DNA of 64,000 bases, from assembly GCA_964549945.1 (NCBI GenBank), contig CAZJXD010000004.1, positions 1-64,000 of the forward strand, written 5' to 3'. The notes beneath the pieces are model-generated. The model ran no database searches, was not told the DNA's origin, and was given only the letters and a program-made list of their open reading frames with translations. This document shows positions 24,617-33,034 of the stretch, piece after piece. This stretch comes from B25-G16 sp964549945 (GTDB taxonomy: Bacteria > Desulfobacterota > DSM-4660 > Desulfatiglandales > B25-G16). The first letter of the stretch is position 1. The number at the start of each line of letters is the position of its first letter. The translations under genes were made by a program, and so were the position numbers.

Positions 24617-26005
24617 ATGCCTAAGGACCAAACCGCCATCATCCTCGATAGCATCGCCGATGGTGTGTTCACCGTTGATCTCGAGTGGAGAATTACCTCA
24701 TTTAACCGGGCCGCTGAGCTCATCACGGGCATATCCAAGCAAGAGGCGATCGGGAGACACTGCTGGGAGGTCTTCAGGGCGAGCATATGCGAGAAGCAGT
24801 GCTCCCTGAGACAGACCATGGAGACGGGAACGCCCATCCTCAACCAGTCCATCTATATCGTGAACTCCGAGGGCACCCGGGTTCCGGTGAGCATCTCCAC
24901 GGCCATCCTGAAAGATGAGGGGGACCGGCTCATCGGCGGTGTTGAGACCTTCAGGGATCTCAGCCTCCTCGAGGAGCTCAAAAAGGAGCTCGCCGGGAGG
25001 CACACCTTCTTCGACATCGTGAGCAAGAACAAGGAGATGCACCGGCTCTTTGCGATCCTTGAGCAGGTCGCCCAGAGCGACAGCACCGTGCTCCTTCAGG
25101 GGGAAAGCGGCACCGGCAAGGAGCTCTTCGCCAGGGCAATCCACTCCCTGAGCGCGCGCAGCAAGGGACCGCTCGTGGTGGTGAACCTGGGCGCCCTGCC
25201 CGATACCCTGGTTGAGTCGGAGCTATTCGGGCACAAGGCGGGCGCGTTCACCGACGCGCGGGAGGACAGGGCAGGGAGGATCGCCGCGGCCGAGGGAGGG
25301 ACCCTGTTCCTGGACGAGATCGGCGACCTGTCCCCCAGGGTCCAGGTGCGGCTCCTGAGGGTCCTCCAGGAGCGGACCTACGAGCTGTTGGGCTCAAACA
25401 AGACCGTTCACGCCGATATCCGGATCGTTGCTGCCACCAATAGGGATCTGGAGGCCCTGGTCAAGGAGAGGGCCTTCAGGGAGGACCTCTATTATCGAAT
25501 CAATGTCGTCAGGTTAACGCTTCCCCCGCTGAGAGAACGGCGGGAGGATATACCGCTCCTCGTTGACCATTTCCTGAGGAGGTTCAACCGGCTGACTGGG
25601 AAACAGATAACCGAAGTATCCCAGGAGGTGCTCGCGATCCTCATGGCCCACGATTTTCCGGGCAACGTGCGAGAGCTGGAGAATGTCATCGAGCACGCCA
25701 CGGTGCTCTGCCAGGGGGGGATCATCGAGGCCCGGCACCTTCCCGACTACCTTCAGCCTGCCCTACCCCTTGAGGGGATCGTGGCCCGGGAGCAGGATGC
25801 ATCCCGAAAGGGCAGGTTTGAGGATCTGGAGCGGGGCTTCCTCCTCCAGGTGCTGAGGGACAACGACTGGAATCGCCAGGCCGCCGCAAGGGAGCTGGGC
25901 ATCGGCAGGCAGACGCTGTGGCGCAGGATCAAACGGCTCAACATCCAACTCCCCAAGGCAGACGGCAGATCCTCCAGATCAAAGACCAATCGAAAAAGCC
26001 CATGA
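24617..26005 (+). CDS. PAS-domain sigma-54 activator with Fis-type DNA-binding domain
   Basis: A 462-residue transcription activator: PAS domain (about residues 5-115) with a CEKQC cysteine pair near 56, AAA+ domain from about 135 (Walker A GESGTGKE near 159, LFLDEIGDL near 230), and a Fis helix-turn-helix near the end (NRQAAARELGIGRQTLWRRI). The sigma-54 contact loop reads GAFTDA instead of GAFTGA. It probably senses a small molecule or redox signal. It starts 103 bases after the 606-residue gene, same strand, so it may regulate that pair. Its last part is duplicated at 26.9 kb. Confidence 0.93.
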   Translation: MPKDQTAIILDSIADGVFTVDLEWRITSFNRAAELITGISKQEAIGRHCWEVFRASICEKQCSLRQTMETGTPILNQSIYIVNSEGTRVPVSISTAILKDEGDRLIGGVETFRDLSLLEELKKELAGRHTFFDIVSKNKEMHRLFAILEQVAQSDSTVLLQGESGTGKELFARAIHSLSARSKGPLVVVNLGALPDTLVESELFGHKAGAFTDAREDRAGRIAAAEGGTLFLDEIGDLSPRVQVRLLRVLQERTYELLGSNKTVHADIRIVAATNRDLEALVKERAFREDLYYRINVVRLTLPPLRERREDIPLLVDHFLRRFNRLTGKQITEVSQEVLAILMAHDFPGNVRELENVIEHATVLCQGGIIEARHLPDYLQPALPLEGIVAREQDASRKGRFEDLERGFLLQVLRDNDWNRQAAARELGIGRQTLWRRIKRLNIQLPKADGRSSRSKTNRKSP

Positions 26006-26203
26006 ACAGCTATTTCGCATACCATCTTTTTCTGGAGCATTTCTTTTTTTGTAAAATTACAATATCTTTTCCAAGGCTTGTCAGAGTATTTATGAAATAG
26101 CTCATGGATGCCTCGGCCCCTATTATTTATTGACAACAGGCATGCCATTATTTAACCTTGATTGAAAAACACGATCCTGCCAGTATAGCGGAGGAGACAT
26201 AAC

Positions 26204-26425
26204 ATGGGCGAAATTACAATTGAAACAATTGAAAAACAAGCAGGGAAGCTTTCTCTCCATGATCATATAAAACTGATGGAAGCCTTAGCGCGGCAATTAA
26301 GGGAAAAAAGTATCTCTGCACAAAAAGAACTCGAATGGTCAAGATTATACGGTCTTGGAAAAGGGCTGTGGGAAAATGATGATGCCCAGGAATATGTAAA
26401 TAGGCTCCGAGAGGATCGTATATGA
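26204..26425 (+). CDS. vapB: Antitoxin of a PIN-toxin module
   Basis: A 73-residue mostly helical protein (LSLHDHIKLMEALARQLREK, then LGKGLWENDDAQEYVNRLRE). The C-terminal LW..(D/E)DAQEYVNRLREDR ending is typical of small antitoxins paired with PIN toxins. It overlaps the toxin by four bases. GGAGG lies upstream of the ATG. Composition is more AT-rich than the flanking sigma-54 gene, so the module looks inserted. Confidence 0.82.
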   Translation: MGEITIETIEKQAGKLSLHDHIKLMEALARQLREKSISAQKELEWSRLYGLGKGLWENDDAQEYVNRLREDRI

Positions 26426-26868
26426 CCCTTGTTGATGAACTCGACAAGATCGACTCTCTGTTCATCGACACTGCCCCTATTATTTACTACATTGAAGCAC
26501 ATCCCAAATTTGGTCCCCTTGTAAAAGAGATTGTCAATTCCTTTCAATCAGGCAAAATAACAGCCTTTTCATCTGTTATAACCCTTGTGGAGGTTCTGCC
26601 TAAACCGATTGAAGCAGGTAACGAGAAGTTGGCACAAGAGTTTTCCGAATTTCTTAAGGCAGGGAAAAATATCACGCTGCTGGAAATTACAACAGATATT
26701 GCAGAATTGGCGGGCAGGCTACGCGGTAGATACGCCTTCCTCAGGGCCATGGATGCTATCCAAATTGCGGCAAGCCTTGAAGTAAAAGCCGATGTGTTCA
26801 TCACCAATGATAGCAAACTGAAACAAATCGAAGACCTAAAGGTTATCATTCTCAGAGACTATTTATAG
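26422..26868 (+). CDS. vapC: PIN-domain toxin (VapC family ribonuclease)
   Basis: A 148-residue PIN protein. The four acidic positions are recognisable: SLFIDTAPIIYYIE near residue 12, SVITLVEVLPKP near 52, AMDAIQIAASLE near 110 and FITNDSKLKQI near 128. VapC toxins cut tRNA or rRNA; the target here is unknown. Coupled to the antitoxin by an ATGA overlap and bracketed by the sigma-54 activator and a duplicate of its 3' end. Confidence 0.9.
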   Translation: MTLVDELDKIDSLFIDTAPIIYYIEAHPKFGPLVKEIVNSFQSGKITAFSSVITLVEVLPKPIEAGNEKLAQEFSEFLKAGKNITLLEITTDIAELAGRLRGRYAFLRAMDAIQIAASLEVKADVFITNDSKLKQIEDLKVIILRDYL

Positions 26869-26900
26869 ACGCCACTCTTTCCTGGGTCTTCTTTTCCTTA

Positions 26901-27209
26901 TTGCACTGCCAAAGGGGGATCATCGAGGCCCTGCACCTTCCCGACTACCTTCAGCCTGCCCCACCCCTTGAGGGGGTCGCTGCCCGGGAGCCTGCTTCAT
27001 CCCGAAGGGGAAGGTGGGAGGACCTGGAGCGGGGATTCCTCCTCCAGGTGCTCAGGGACAGCAACTGGAATCGCCAGGCCGCCGCAAGGGAGCTGGGCAT
27101 CGGCAGGCAGACGCTGTGGCGCAGGATCAAGCGGTTGAATATCCAGCTCCCCAAGGCAGACGGCAGATCCTCCAGATCAAAGACCGATCGGCAAGCCAAC
27201 TCCCGTTAG
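26901..27209 (+). pseudogene. Duplicated 3' end of the sigma-54 activator gene
   Basis: From about 26904 the sequence repeats the last 300 bases of the gene at 24617 (from GGGGGATCATCGAGGCC) with scattered differences. It encodes the linker and the complete Fis helix-turn-helix (NRQAAARELGIGRQTLWRRI) but no PAS or AAA+ domain. The open frame begins at a chance ATG. If translated it would be a free DNA-binding domain that could compete with the activator, but no ribosome site is evident. Confidence 0.75.
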
Positions 27210-27578
27210 CCCACCACAAGGCGAATCGCCTTCTGAAAAATTACTATACTAGCCTCCCTCCTCAATCAGCTCTCGGGACTTCTACATGGTTTCGATCCAA
27301 AGATAAGGCAGAGAGGCCTAAAGAAAAGCCATCAACAAAGCTAATATATCTCAACTCGATGGAAATTTTTCAGCGCGAAAACGCAAAGATAGCGAGATTT
27401 AGGCCTTCAATGAGGGCTTCATTCACCTTTCATAATGCCCAGAGGTGCTTTACAGTTTTATTGTCCATGACAATCTCAATCAATTGATTTTCATATTTAA
27501 TTTAAAATTAAGGGTTGACTTCCTAATTAATATGTGAAATATTTTAATTAAATTTTACTACATTAATAAGTAAAAGCA
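27210..27578. other. Gene-free stretch before hxsA
   Basis: About 370 bases marking a shift from GC-rich to AT-rich sequence. A weak palindrome AGGCGAATCGCCTT lies at 27219-27232. The hxsA promoter should lie in the AT-rich 27480-27570 part. Nothing else seen. Confidence 0.4.
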
Positions 27579-28130
27579 ATGGCTAGATTAAAAGATTATA
27601 TCTTTGGTCTCATTGCTTCAATATTTTGCCTTTACTCTCATCAGGCAGAAAGCAAACAAGCACTTAGGCCCCATGACTTTGATAGCATTACCAATCTAAA
27701 TGAAATTGAACTTATCTCAGATTCCCAACCATTAGTCTTGCAGCACGCAGACGATGATTCTAGCGATATGTTTGTAGGTCACAGATCTCATCGTTCCCAT
27801 TCTTCTCATCGTTCCCATTCTTCTCATCGTTCAGGGTATTCAGCTCCTTCGCCTCCTTCATCTCCGTCACCCCAATCCCCTTCTTATCCTGCAGCGCCAA
27901 GTCAAGAAACTACTCTTTCAAAGGAATGGAGAAAGACAACCGAATGGAAGAAATATCCAAATCGGCTGTATTATCATGAAGTTATGGTAGTTATGAAGGA
28001 TGGTAATGTCTATCAAGGCTTAGTAACAAATTGCCAGGATGATCTTATAGAGGTTAAAATATCTCAATCACAATCAGAGAGACAGGCTCGGATACCCTTA
28101 AAAGACATTGAGTACTTGCTATGGAGATGA
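27579..28130 (+). CDS. hxsA: His-Xaa-Ser repeat protein HxsA (modified-peptide precursor)
   Basis: A 183-residue protein with an N-terminal export-like hydrophobic segment (residues 8-20) and six consecutive His-X-Ser triplets at residues 68-85 (HRSHRSHSSHRSHSSHRS). A Pro/Ser-rich stretch follows, then a C-terminal beta domain (VVMKDGNVYQGLVTN). The HxS repeat is the defining mark of HxsA, the presumed target of the radical SAM enzymes HxsB and HxsC. It faces hxsC tail to tail, with 12 bases of overlap. In DNA an 18-base unit (CATCGTTCCCATTCTTCT) occurs twice. Confidence 0.88.
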   Translation: MARLKDYIFGLIASIFCLYSHQAESKQALRPHDFDSITNLNEIELISDSQPLVLQHADDDSSDMFVGHRSHRSHSSHRSHSSHRSGYSAPSPPSSPSPQSPSYPAAPSQETTLSKEWRKTTEWKKYPNRLYYHEVMVVMKDGNVYQGLVTNCQDDLIEVKISQSQSERQARIPLKDIEYLLWR

Positions 28131-29267
28131 TTGGCCGATAGGTTTTAGATACCTCCCATATATATCCACTCCAGAATTAAATAGGCTTGAGCAATTTTCC
28201 TTTTCTGCACATTTCAAGCACTTAGAATGAAACGACATTTTCCAATCCGATATTGACTGTCTGGCATAATTCCAGAGGTATTCAGGAAGCAAGCACAAAG
28301 GAATGTTATATATAGAAACTCTCATACCTCTCTGCACGAGGTAGTGAATAGCCTCTTCCAAAGGATGGACGATTTCTTTCGGCTCAATCCAGAGCGCTTC
28401 TAAATTGGTCCTTGCCCTACCAATAGGTTCTAGTCCCATAAATGCTATATGTTTTACGAAAGTCATATTTCTGTAAATGAACTCGGATAGTCTTAATAGC
28501 CTGAGATAAGTGTACTTGTGAATGACCGTCCTAATTTCAATCTGGTTGCCAAATGAGGCAAGATTTAGAATCCCCAGTACAGTGCTGTCAAAAGCGCCCT
28601 TTGATCCCATTATATAATCATGCTCAATTGAATTGTCTCCATACATCGAAATGCTAACTGTTAAGCTTGGGTGTCTAATGCTGCTGAAAAAGCGCGTATA
28701 GTGGTATTCTCTGAATTTCATTCCATTTGTTAATAGCAGCAAAGACGTATTAGGAAGAAAATGTTTGCATGCTAGTATCAAATGGAAAAGGTCGTCACCT
28801 ACTATTGTGGGTTCGCCTCCTGAAAGTGCTAGTTCTTCCGTTGATTTGTCAATTAAAGAGATTAGCTTTAGATTAAGTTCTAACAAACTCCCTTCTCCAT
28901 AATTAGTCGGTTGCGGGCACATGATACAATTCGCATTACACTTGGAGGTTACAAAAATAACATTGTCCTTGGAGTTAATTTGATAGATAATATTTATTTG
29001 CCCGTTGGGGAGCATTTCCAAAACGTCACCATTAAACAACTTGTCAATACCGTCTACATTGTATATTGTTGGTATGATACAATCTCCCAGGTTTTTCATA
29101 TTGGTGGCTGATGTTATCATTGCTAGGTATCTTGATACCTTTCGCTTTGTGAGGTTTCGATTAACATAAATAGTTGCAGGCCTATCCTGCCTTTTTGCAG
29201 GTGAAAACGAAATCCTACCTATTACATGCTGGTCTATGTTTTTTGGTGTTCCAAAGAGGGTGAGCAT
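28119..29267 (-). CDS. hxsC: His-Xaa-Ser system radical SAM enzyme HxsC
   Basis: A 382-residue radical SAM protein. The cluster-binding motif is SKCNANCIMCP (Cys-X3-Cys-X2-Cys) near residue 111, followed by ALSGGEPTI. C-terminal cysteines (SKCLKCAEKENC) could bind a further cluster. It is thought to act with HxsB on the His-X-Ser repeat of HxsA; the chemistry is not known to me. Its start overlaps hxsB by 34 bases, so hxsD-hxsB-hxsC form one operon. Confidence 0.88.
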   Translation of the reverse strand: MLTLFGTPKNIDQHVIGRISFSPAKRQDRPATIYVNRNLTKRKVSRYLAMITSATNMKNLGDCIIPTIYNVDGIDKLFNGDVLEMLPNGQINIIYQINSKDNVIFVTSKCNANCIMCPQPTNYGEGSLLELNLKLISLIDKSTEELALSGGEPTIVGDDLFHLILACKHFLPNTSLLLLTNGMKFREYHYTRFFSSIRHPSLTVSISMYGDNSIEHDYIMGSKGAFDSTVLGILNLASFGNQIEIRTVIHKYTYLRLLRLSEFIYRNMTFVKHIAFMGLEPIGRARTNLEALWIEPKEIVHPLEEAIHYLVQRGMRVSIYNIPLCLLPEYLWNYARQSISDWKMSFHSKCLKCAEKENCSSLFNSGVDIYGRYLKPIGQSSP

Positions 29268-30739
29268 TCGCTTCCCATTTTTATTTCTGATAGTGGCCGA
29301 TTAGTAATCCAAGACCAGAATACGTCGAGTCTGTTTCTGTCATTATTCAAAATTATATTAAAGAAGTATTTAAAGATCTCTTTGTTAATAAAACATGATT
29401 CATCCCTGTACCTTTTCCCTATTATGTCATTCTGCGTCACATAATTCCGAATAGGATCAATCCCACAATAAATCTGAAAAGCACAATATGCGCAATCAGG
29501 TAATACTTCCGCACAAGATGAAGCTATGATTTGCTTTATATTTTCATTGTAAAAGAGTTCTTCATATGTGTTTTTGAACAAGTTACCCATGCAAAAGGAG
29601 TAGTCTCCAACTTGTCCAAGCATTCTCGATTCATCCGAAAGATAGACATTACCATCATGGGCATATACAACCCCTGAAATACCGGTGCCAGCTGGGAACT
29701 GAAGATCAACGAAGCCAGTAGAAAAGGGGGTGAGTATTCGCGTCAGCAGAATCGAAGTAAATGCTTCTTCTAGAAAAGTACCTTTTGAATTGATCTCAAT
29801 TATGTATTCCAAGATTTGTTTATAAAATTCAATGAAATCGGTAGCTGAGTATGCTATTAAATCACTTTTCTGTTTGGCATAGCCGAAGGGATTAAGTGGT
29901 CTCAAAAATATTGATCTAAAGCCATTTCTTAGGTACTCGTCGACGATCTCTTTTGGATAATTAAGACTATATCTTGTTGTTGTCATCAGTGCCGAAATAT
30001 TCTCTTGATCAATATATTTTCTTGCCTTGTCTAAGCCTTTTATAAAATCTTCATAACAACCACTCCCATCTCGATAACGCCTGTTAAAATCGTGAACATT
30101 CTTGGGGCCATCAAGTGAGGTGGAAATAAGCACATTTTTATCATGAAAATATTGGAGCATGTCATCATTTATTTTAGTTAGATTTGTACAAACTACAAAT
30201 TCCAAGTTCTTGTTTTTCTCTATCGCCTGATCGCCTGCATATTCAACTATGTACTTAAGCGTATTAAAATTTAGTAAAGGTTCACCGCCTTGAAATTCAA
30301 TTTTTATTGATTTTGACGGGCTCATAAAAGTAATGTCCACTGCTTTTTTTGCAGTTTCGATGTTCATATCCAATGCCTTCTTATCTGAGCTCTGTGAGGA
30401 TACTTGGCAATAGATACATTTTTGATTACATCTCTGCGTAATGACAAAGATGTGCAATGAAGTGAAATCTAATAAGTATCGTTTTTTTGTTCTATATTTG
30501 ATAGAAAGAAGTTCAATTGCTGGATCAGACAGTGATTCAGTTATGAAATGCTTTGCTTTTAAATTTAAGTATAAGGCAGATGATCGGTTAAGAGAATGAG
30601 CGACTAAACAATTGAAATCGTTCTCAGATAAATATATATATTCTCCTACGAAATTAATGATGAGAACGTACTTTTGTCCCAACCTAATAAAGTTGAACGG
30701 GAGAATAATGTAAGGCGATTTTGATTTCTTATTTGTCAT
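29234..30739 (-). CDS. hxsB: His-Xaa-Ser system radical SAM enzyme HxsB
   Basis: A 501-residue radical SAM maturase. TQRCNQKCIYCQ (Cys-X3-Cys-X2-Cys) lies near residue 105, followed by IEFQGGEPLLNF. A SPASM-like cysteine set (SCAEVLPDCAYCAFQIYC) near residue 420 suggests auxiliary iron-sulfur clusters, as in peptide-modifying enzymes. The first 95 residues form a precursor-binding-like region. It overlaps hxsD by 11 bases and hxsC by 34. Confidence 0.9.
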   Translation of the reverse strand: MTNKKSKSPYIILPFNFIRLGQKYVLIINFVGEYIYLSENDFNCLVAHSLNRSSALYLNLKAKHFITESLSDPAIELLSIKYRTKKRYLLDFTSLHIFVITQRCNQKCIYCQVSSQSSDKKALDMNIETAKKAVDITFMSPSKSIKIEFQGGEPLLNFNTLKYIVEYAGDQAIEKNKNLEFVVCTNLTKINDDMLQYFHDKNVLISTSLDGPKNVHDFNRRYRDGSGCYEDFIKGLDKARKYIDQENISALMTTTRYSLNYPKEIVDEYLRNGFRSIFLRPLNPFGYAKQKSDLIAYSATDFIEFYKQILEYIIEINSKGTFLEEAFTSILLTRILTPFSTGFVDLQFPAGTGISGVVYAHDGNVYLSDESRMLGQVGDYSFCMGNLFKNTYEELFYNENIKQIIASSCAEVLPDCAYCAFQIYCGIDPIRNYVTQNDIIGKRYRDESCFINKEIFKYFFNIILNNDRNRLDVFWSWITNRPLSEIKMGSECSPSLEHQKT

Positions 30740-31055
30740 TAAGGAACGGGAAAAAAGCTTTCTTTATTATAAGTTCTTTTATTGCCTTGTTATTATCATT
30801 AAGATCATGTCGAATCTGCTGATCGATCAGCTCATTGCAGAATTCTTTTATGATTGATTCTAGATCATTATTGTCATTTTTTCCTGAAAAATAGACAGCA
30901 TAGTTATCGGCATCAAATGAATCAACGTGAATATGGCAGGTATCAGTAAATGCGTAAGCCGTTTTTAGAATAGCTTGTCGATCATAAATGCTTTTGCTAA
31001 TTTTTAAGAAAATATTATGATCTTTAGAAATTTTAATTATCCCCATGTCAAGCAT
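30729..31055 (-). CDS. hxsD: His-Xaa-Ser system protein HxsD
   Basis: A 108-residue protein with the HxsD pattern: IYDRQAILKTAYAFTDTCHI in the first half and FCNELIDQQIRHDL followed by IKELIIKKAF at the end. HxsD is a small companion of HxsB/HxsC, perhaps a precursor-recognition or scaffold protein. It is first in the operon hxsD-hxsB-hxsC. The start may also be the ATG nine bases further in. Confidence 0.85.
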   Translation of the reverse strand: MLDMGIIKISKDHNIFLKISKSIYDRQAILKTAYAFTDTCHIHVDSFDADNYAVYFSGKNDNNDLESIIKEFCNELIDQQIRHDLNDNNKAIKELIIKKAFFPFLNDK

Positions 31056-31524
31056 TATCCTAAAAATATTTATCTGGTATTTACTTGATTATATTGAATT
31101 AATCTTTATCCGAAGGTTAATCTTTCAAACAGGCGAGGTAGAAACCCTCAATTGACGGCCTGCCTCTGCCAAGGGAATGCCACAATATTCAAACAACCAT
31201 AGGGCAAGATTCGCCCTTACGCTCTACACTTCTGCCCTCCGGTTCCAAGATCACAATTCCGTCACCTTTATCCCTTCCTTTAGGCATATTTTCACGGTTC
31301 ACTCGCAAGGAATAGCGCAGAGCGAAGCGGCGTGCTATTCCTTGCGAGTGCAGCCGATTGTTGGGCAATCATCTCTTTGCTTGTAGATCAGAGGAAACCA
31401 TGTCAAGGATGCTTAGGTGAAAATGTCATCATGTCAAGGGCTGACCACATCTTTCACGCTTTCTGGAGATTGACATTGATTTGTCAACACAGTCAAATAG
31501 CAATGAGTAGACCTATCCTCGTTG
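31056..31524. other. Gene-free stretch upstream of hxsD
   Basis: About 470 bases. The AT-rich left end should hold the hxsDBC promoter. It then contains a short hairpin GGGCAAGATTCGCCC around 31192-31206 and a 17-bp perfect inverted repeat at 31300-31350, listed separately. No gene seen. Confidence 0.5.
31300..31350. repeat. Perfect 17-bp inverted repeat
   Basis: CACTCGCAAGGAATAGC (31300-31316) is mirrored exactly by GCTATTCCTTGCGAGTG (31334-31350) around a 17-base spacer rich in GCG. The stem is long and perfect but lacks a T-run, so it is not a plain terminator. It may be a small non-autonomous element or a protein-binding site. Only one copy was seen. Confidence 0.7.
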
Positions 31525-32241
31525 TTATGGCGCACATACCTTACACGGCCTCCTTCCACTGTTTATCGCATCTTCCCTGCTCTTAAAGCCTATCAGATTA
31601 TCAGGCTTTATCTTTTTCACCCATTCACAATCAGGTCTATGGAACACCTTTGAGTTCTTACTCGCCACATAATTCCATTCCTTTGTCTGGACAGTAGCAG
31701 GTTGAGATCTCTCTTGAGTCCTATATTGTCCCCACTTTGATTTTAGCCGCATATATTTCTTAGAGAGTTCGGGATCTCCCCAGATATTCAGCTTATGGTT
31801 TCGTGCGTATCTCTCTGCTTCCCTAAACTCTTGGTCATACTTTTCGCTCAATCCGTACTTGGTGTAGTAAGGGCTTAATCCCTGCCTAACCAACTCAAGG
31901 TTGAAATTCTCTCCATCAACAAATATATAGCAGAGCAGGCGCCCATATTTGCCCCTTGTTGTCTCTTCAAACTCCAGGCCAATAGATTTCCCTTTGAGCT
32001 TGCCTTTAGTGTAAGCAGAGGCGACTTTCCCCATAGGGATGTTTTGTTTTTCATCGGGGTGGACTGATTCGGGGGTGTTGACGCACAGGAGCCTTACCTT
32101 CTCATACTTGCCTTGATAGTTTATTACTATGGTATCGCCGTCTACTACTCGGGTTACTTTGAATTGGGCGGCTAGGGAGTTGGAGAACAAGCCCAGAAGG
32201 AAGACAATTAGGCAAGATGCTATTTTTAGAGGTCTAATCAA
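31525..32241 (-). CDS. Exported staphylococcal-nuclease-type thermonuclease with C-terminal metal site
   Basis: A 238-residue protein with an N-terminal signal-like segment (LKIASCLIVFLLGLFSNSLA). The nuclease fold follows with RVVDGDTI near residue 31, VRLLCVNTPES near 48 and RGKYGRLLCYIFV near 98. The end (FHRPDCEWVKKI...RRPCKVC) resembles the Ada-type zinc-binding domain found on many such nucleases. Probably degrades DNA or RNA outside the cytoplasm. Unlinked in strand spacing to hxs, so a separate unit. Confidence 0.9.
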   Translation of the reverse strand: MIRPLKIASCLIVFLLGLFSNSLAAQFKVTRVVDGDTIVINYQGKYEKVRLLCVNTPESVHPDEKQNIPMGKVASAYTKGKLKGKSIGLEFEETTRGKYGRLLCYIFVDGENFNLELVRQGLSPYYTKYGLSEKYDQEFREAERYARNHKLNIWGDPELSKKYMRLKSKWGQYRTQERSQPATVQTKEWNYVASKNSKVFHRPDCEWVKKIKPDNLIGFKSREDAINSGRRPCKVCAP

Positions 32242-32340
32242 TGTAAAATGATAACTCAGTTACGATCTTTCGATGGACTAAGATTGATATCGTTATCGAT
32301 AGTTTTTTCTATCAGTCAATTCTATTTAGAGATACTTGAT

Positions 32341-32532
32341 TTACTCTGAGATAACCTCCACTTCCACTTCGACTTGCTGATGTTCGCCTCTATCTGAATT
32401 TCCACTCACCACGATCGTTGCATTTCCAGGTTCAAGCCCTATGACCTTTGTGGTGGCAGCAGCCATAGCTGTAAGATTAACTGTATCCGGCTTCACATCC
32501 ACGGCTACAGTCGAGCTGGATTGCTTTCTCAC
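32341..32532 (-). pseudogene. Remnant of a Big_2/Ig-like surface-protein gene
   Basis: The frame encodes a beta module (STVAVDVKPDTVNLTAMAAA...VIGLEPGNATIVVSG) like bacterial Ig-like domains and continues upstream without stops to about 32568 (LLIQIAGTVGFNV). It lacks a usable start there even though an AAAGGAGAG ribosome-type site is present near 32580. It therefore looks like a gene that has lost its start and most of its length. Directly downstream of motif copy 3, the same layout as the exported-protein gene at 17.8 kb. Confidence 0.45.
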
Positions 32533-32616
32533 GTTGAACCCTACCGTTCCTGCAATCTGAATGAGTAGCTCTCTCCTTTGCTAATGAGTAACATTCCCTC
32601 ATCTGAACTAATAAAC

Positions 32617-32651
32617 AAAACCCCATGTCTCATCACGAGAAATGGGGTTTT
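32617..32651. terminator. Bidirectional intrinsic terminator hairpin
   Basis: Ten-base perfect arms (AAAACCCCAT and ATGGGGTTTT) with a 15-base loop; A-run on one side and T-run on the other, so it fits either strand. Part of motif copy 3. Confidence 0.75.
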
Positions 32652-32711
32652 TGTATTCTTCCATAGCTTCCCCTCGATTAGGGTTCACATCTAAGATGGA
32701 AGGAATCATTT
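32617..32711 (-). promoter_or_regulatory. Candidate cis-regulatory RNA motif with terminator, copy 3
   Basis: On the minus strand: a conserved GTGAACCCTAATCGAGGGGA, then AGCTATGGAAGAATACA, then a strong hairpin AAAACCCCAT/ATGGGGTTTT (arms 32642-32651 and 32617-32626) that can end transcription in both directions. Similarity to copy 4 (56.4 kb) continues upstream for another 170 bases. The broken surface-protein frame begins about 40 bases downstream. Confidence 0.55.
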
Positions 32712-32830
32712 CTCTAGTATCAAATTGTCATTGAGAATGCAAATTTTTTTATCTGTAGAAAAATGTAATAATATTAGTAATAATAGATGGACACAAATTA
32801 GGGGTCCCATATGGGCCTGACTGTGGTTGA

Positions 32831-33034
32831 TCAAGAAATCGAAAAAACTATGCGCTGATAGGTACGGAAGGAAATATTGGTTAATCCATACTCAATCAAC
32901 TGTAGCCTGCTTCGTCCAATCCCTATCTTCTCTGCCATCTGGAATTGGGTGAGGCCGTGCTTTTTTAGGTAGTTCACCAAAGCCTCTGAGAGATCAACAG
33001 GAAGGCCTTTGTCTAGGATGGGTTGTTTCAACAT
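32831..33034 (-). CDS. Small helix-turn-helix (XRE-like) protein
   Basis: A 67-residue protein with a Cro/C1-type helix-turn-helix: LTQFQMAEKIGIGRSRLQLIEYG at residues 28-50, followed by TYQRI. It could be a phage-type regulator or an antitoxin; no partner toxin is recognisable. An open frame of 61 codons just upstream (33047-33232) is too uncertain to call. The 3' end overlaps the block shared with 56.6 kb. Confidence 0.55.
   Translation of the reverse strand: MLKQPILDKGLPVDLSEALVNYLKKHGLTQFQMAEKIGIGRSRLQLIEYGLTNISFRTYQRIVFSIS

Noticed and set aside
27781..27835. Short tandem DNA repeat read as a CRISPR-like array
   Set aside because: It is the coding repeat for the His-X-Ser triplets in hxsA; there are no spacers and no cas genes in the window.
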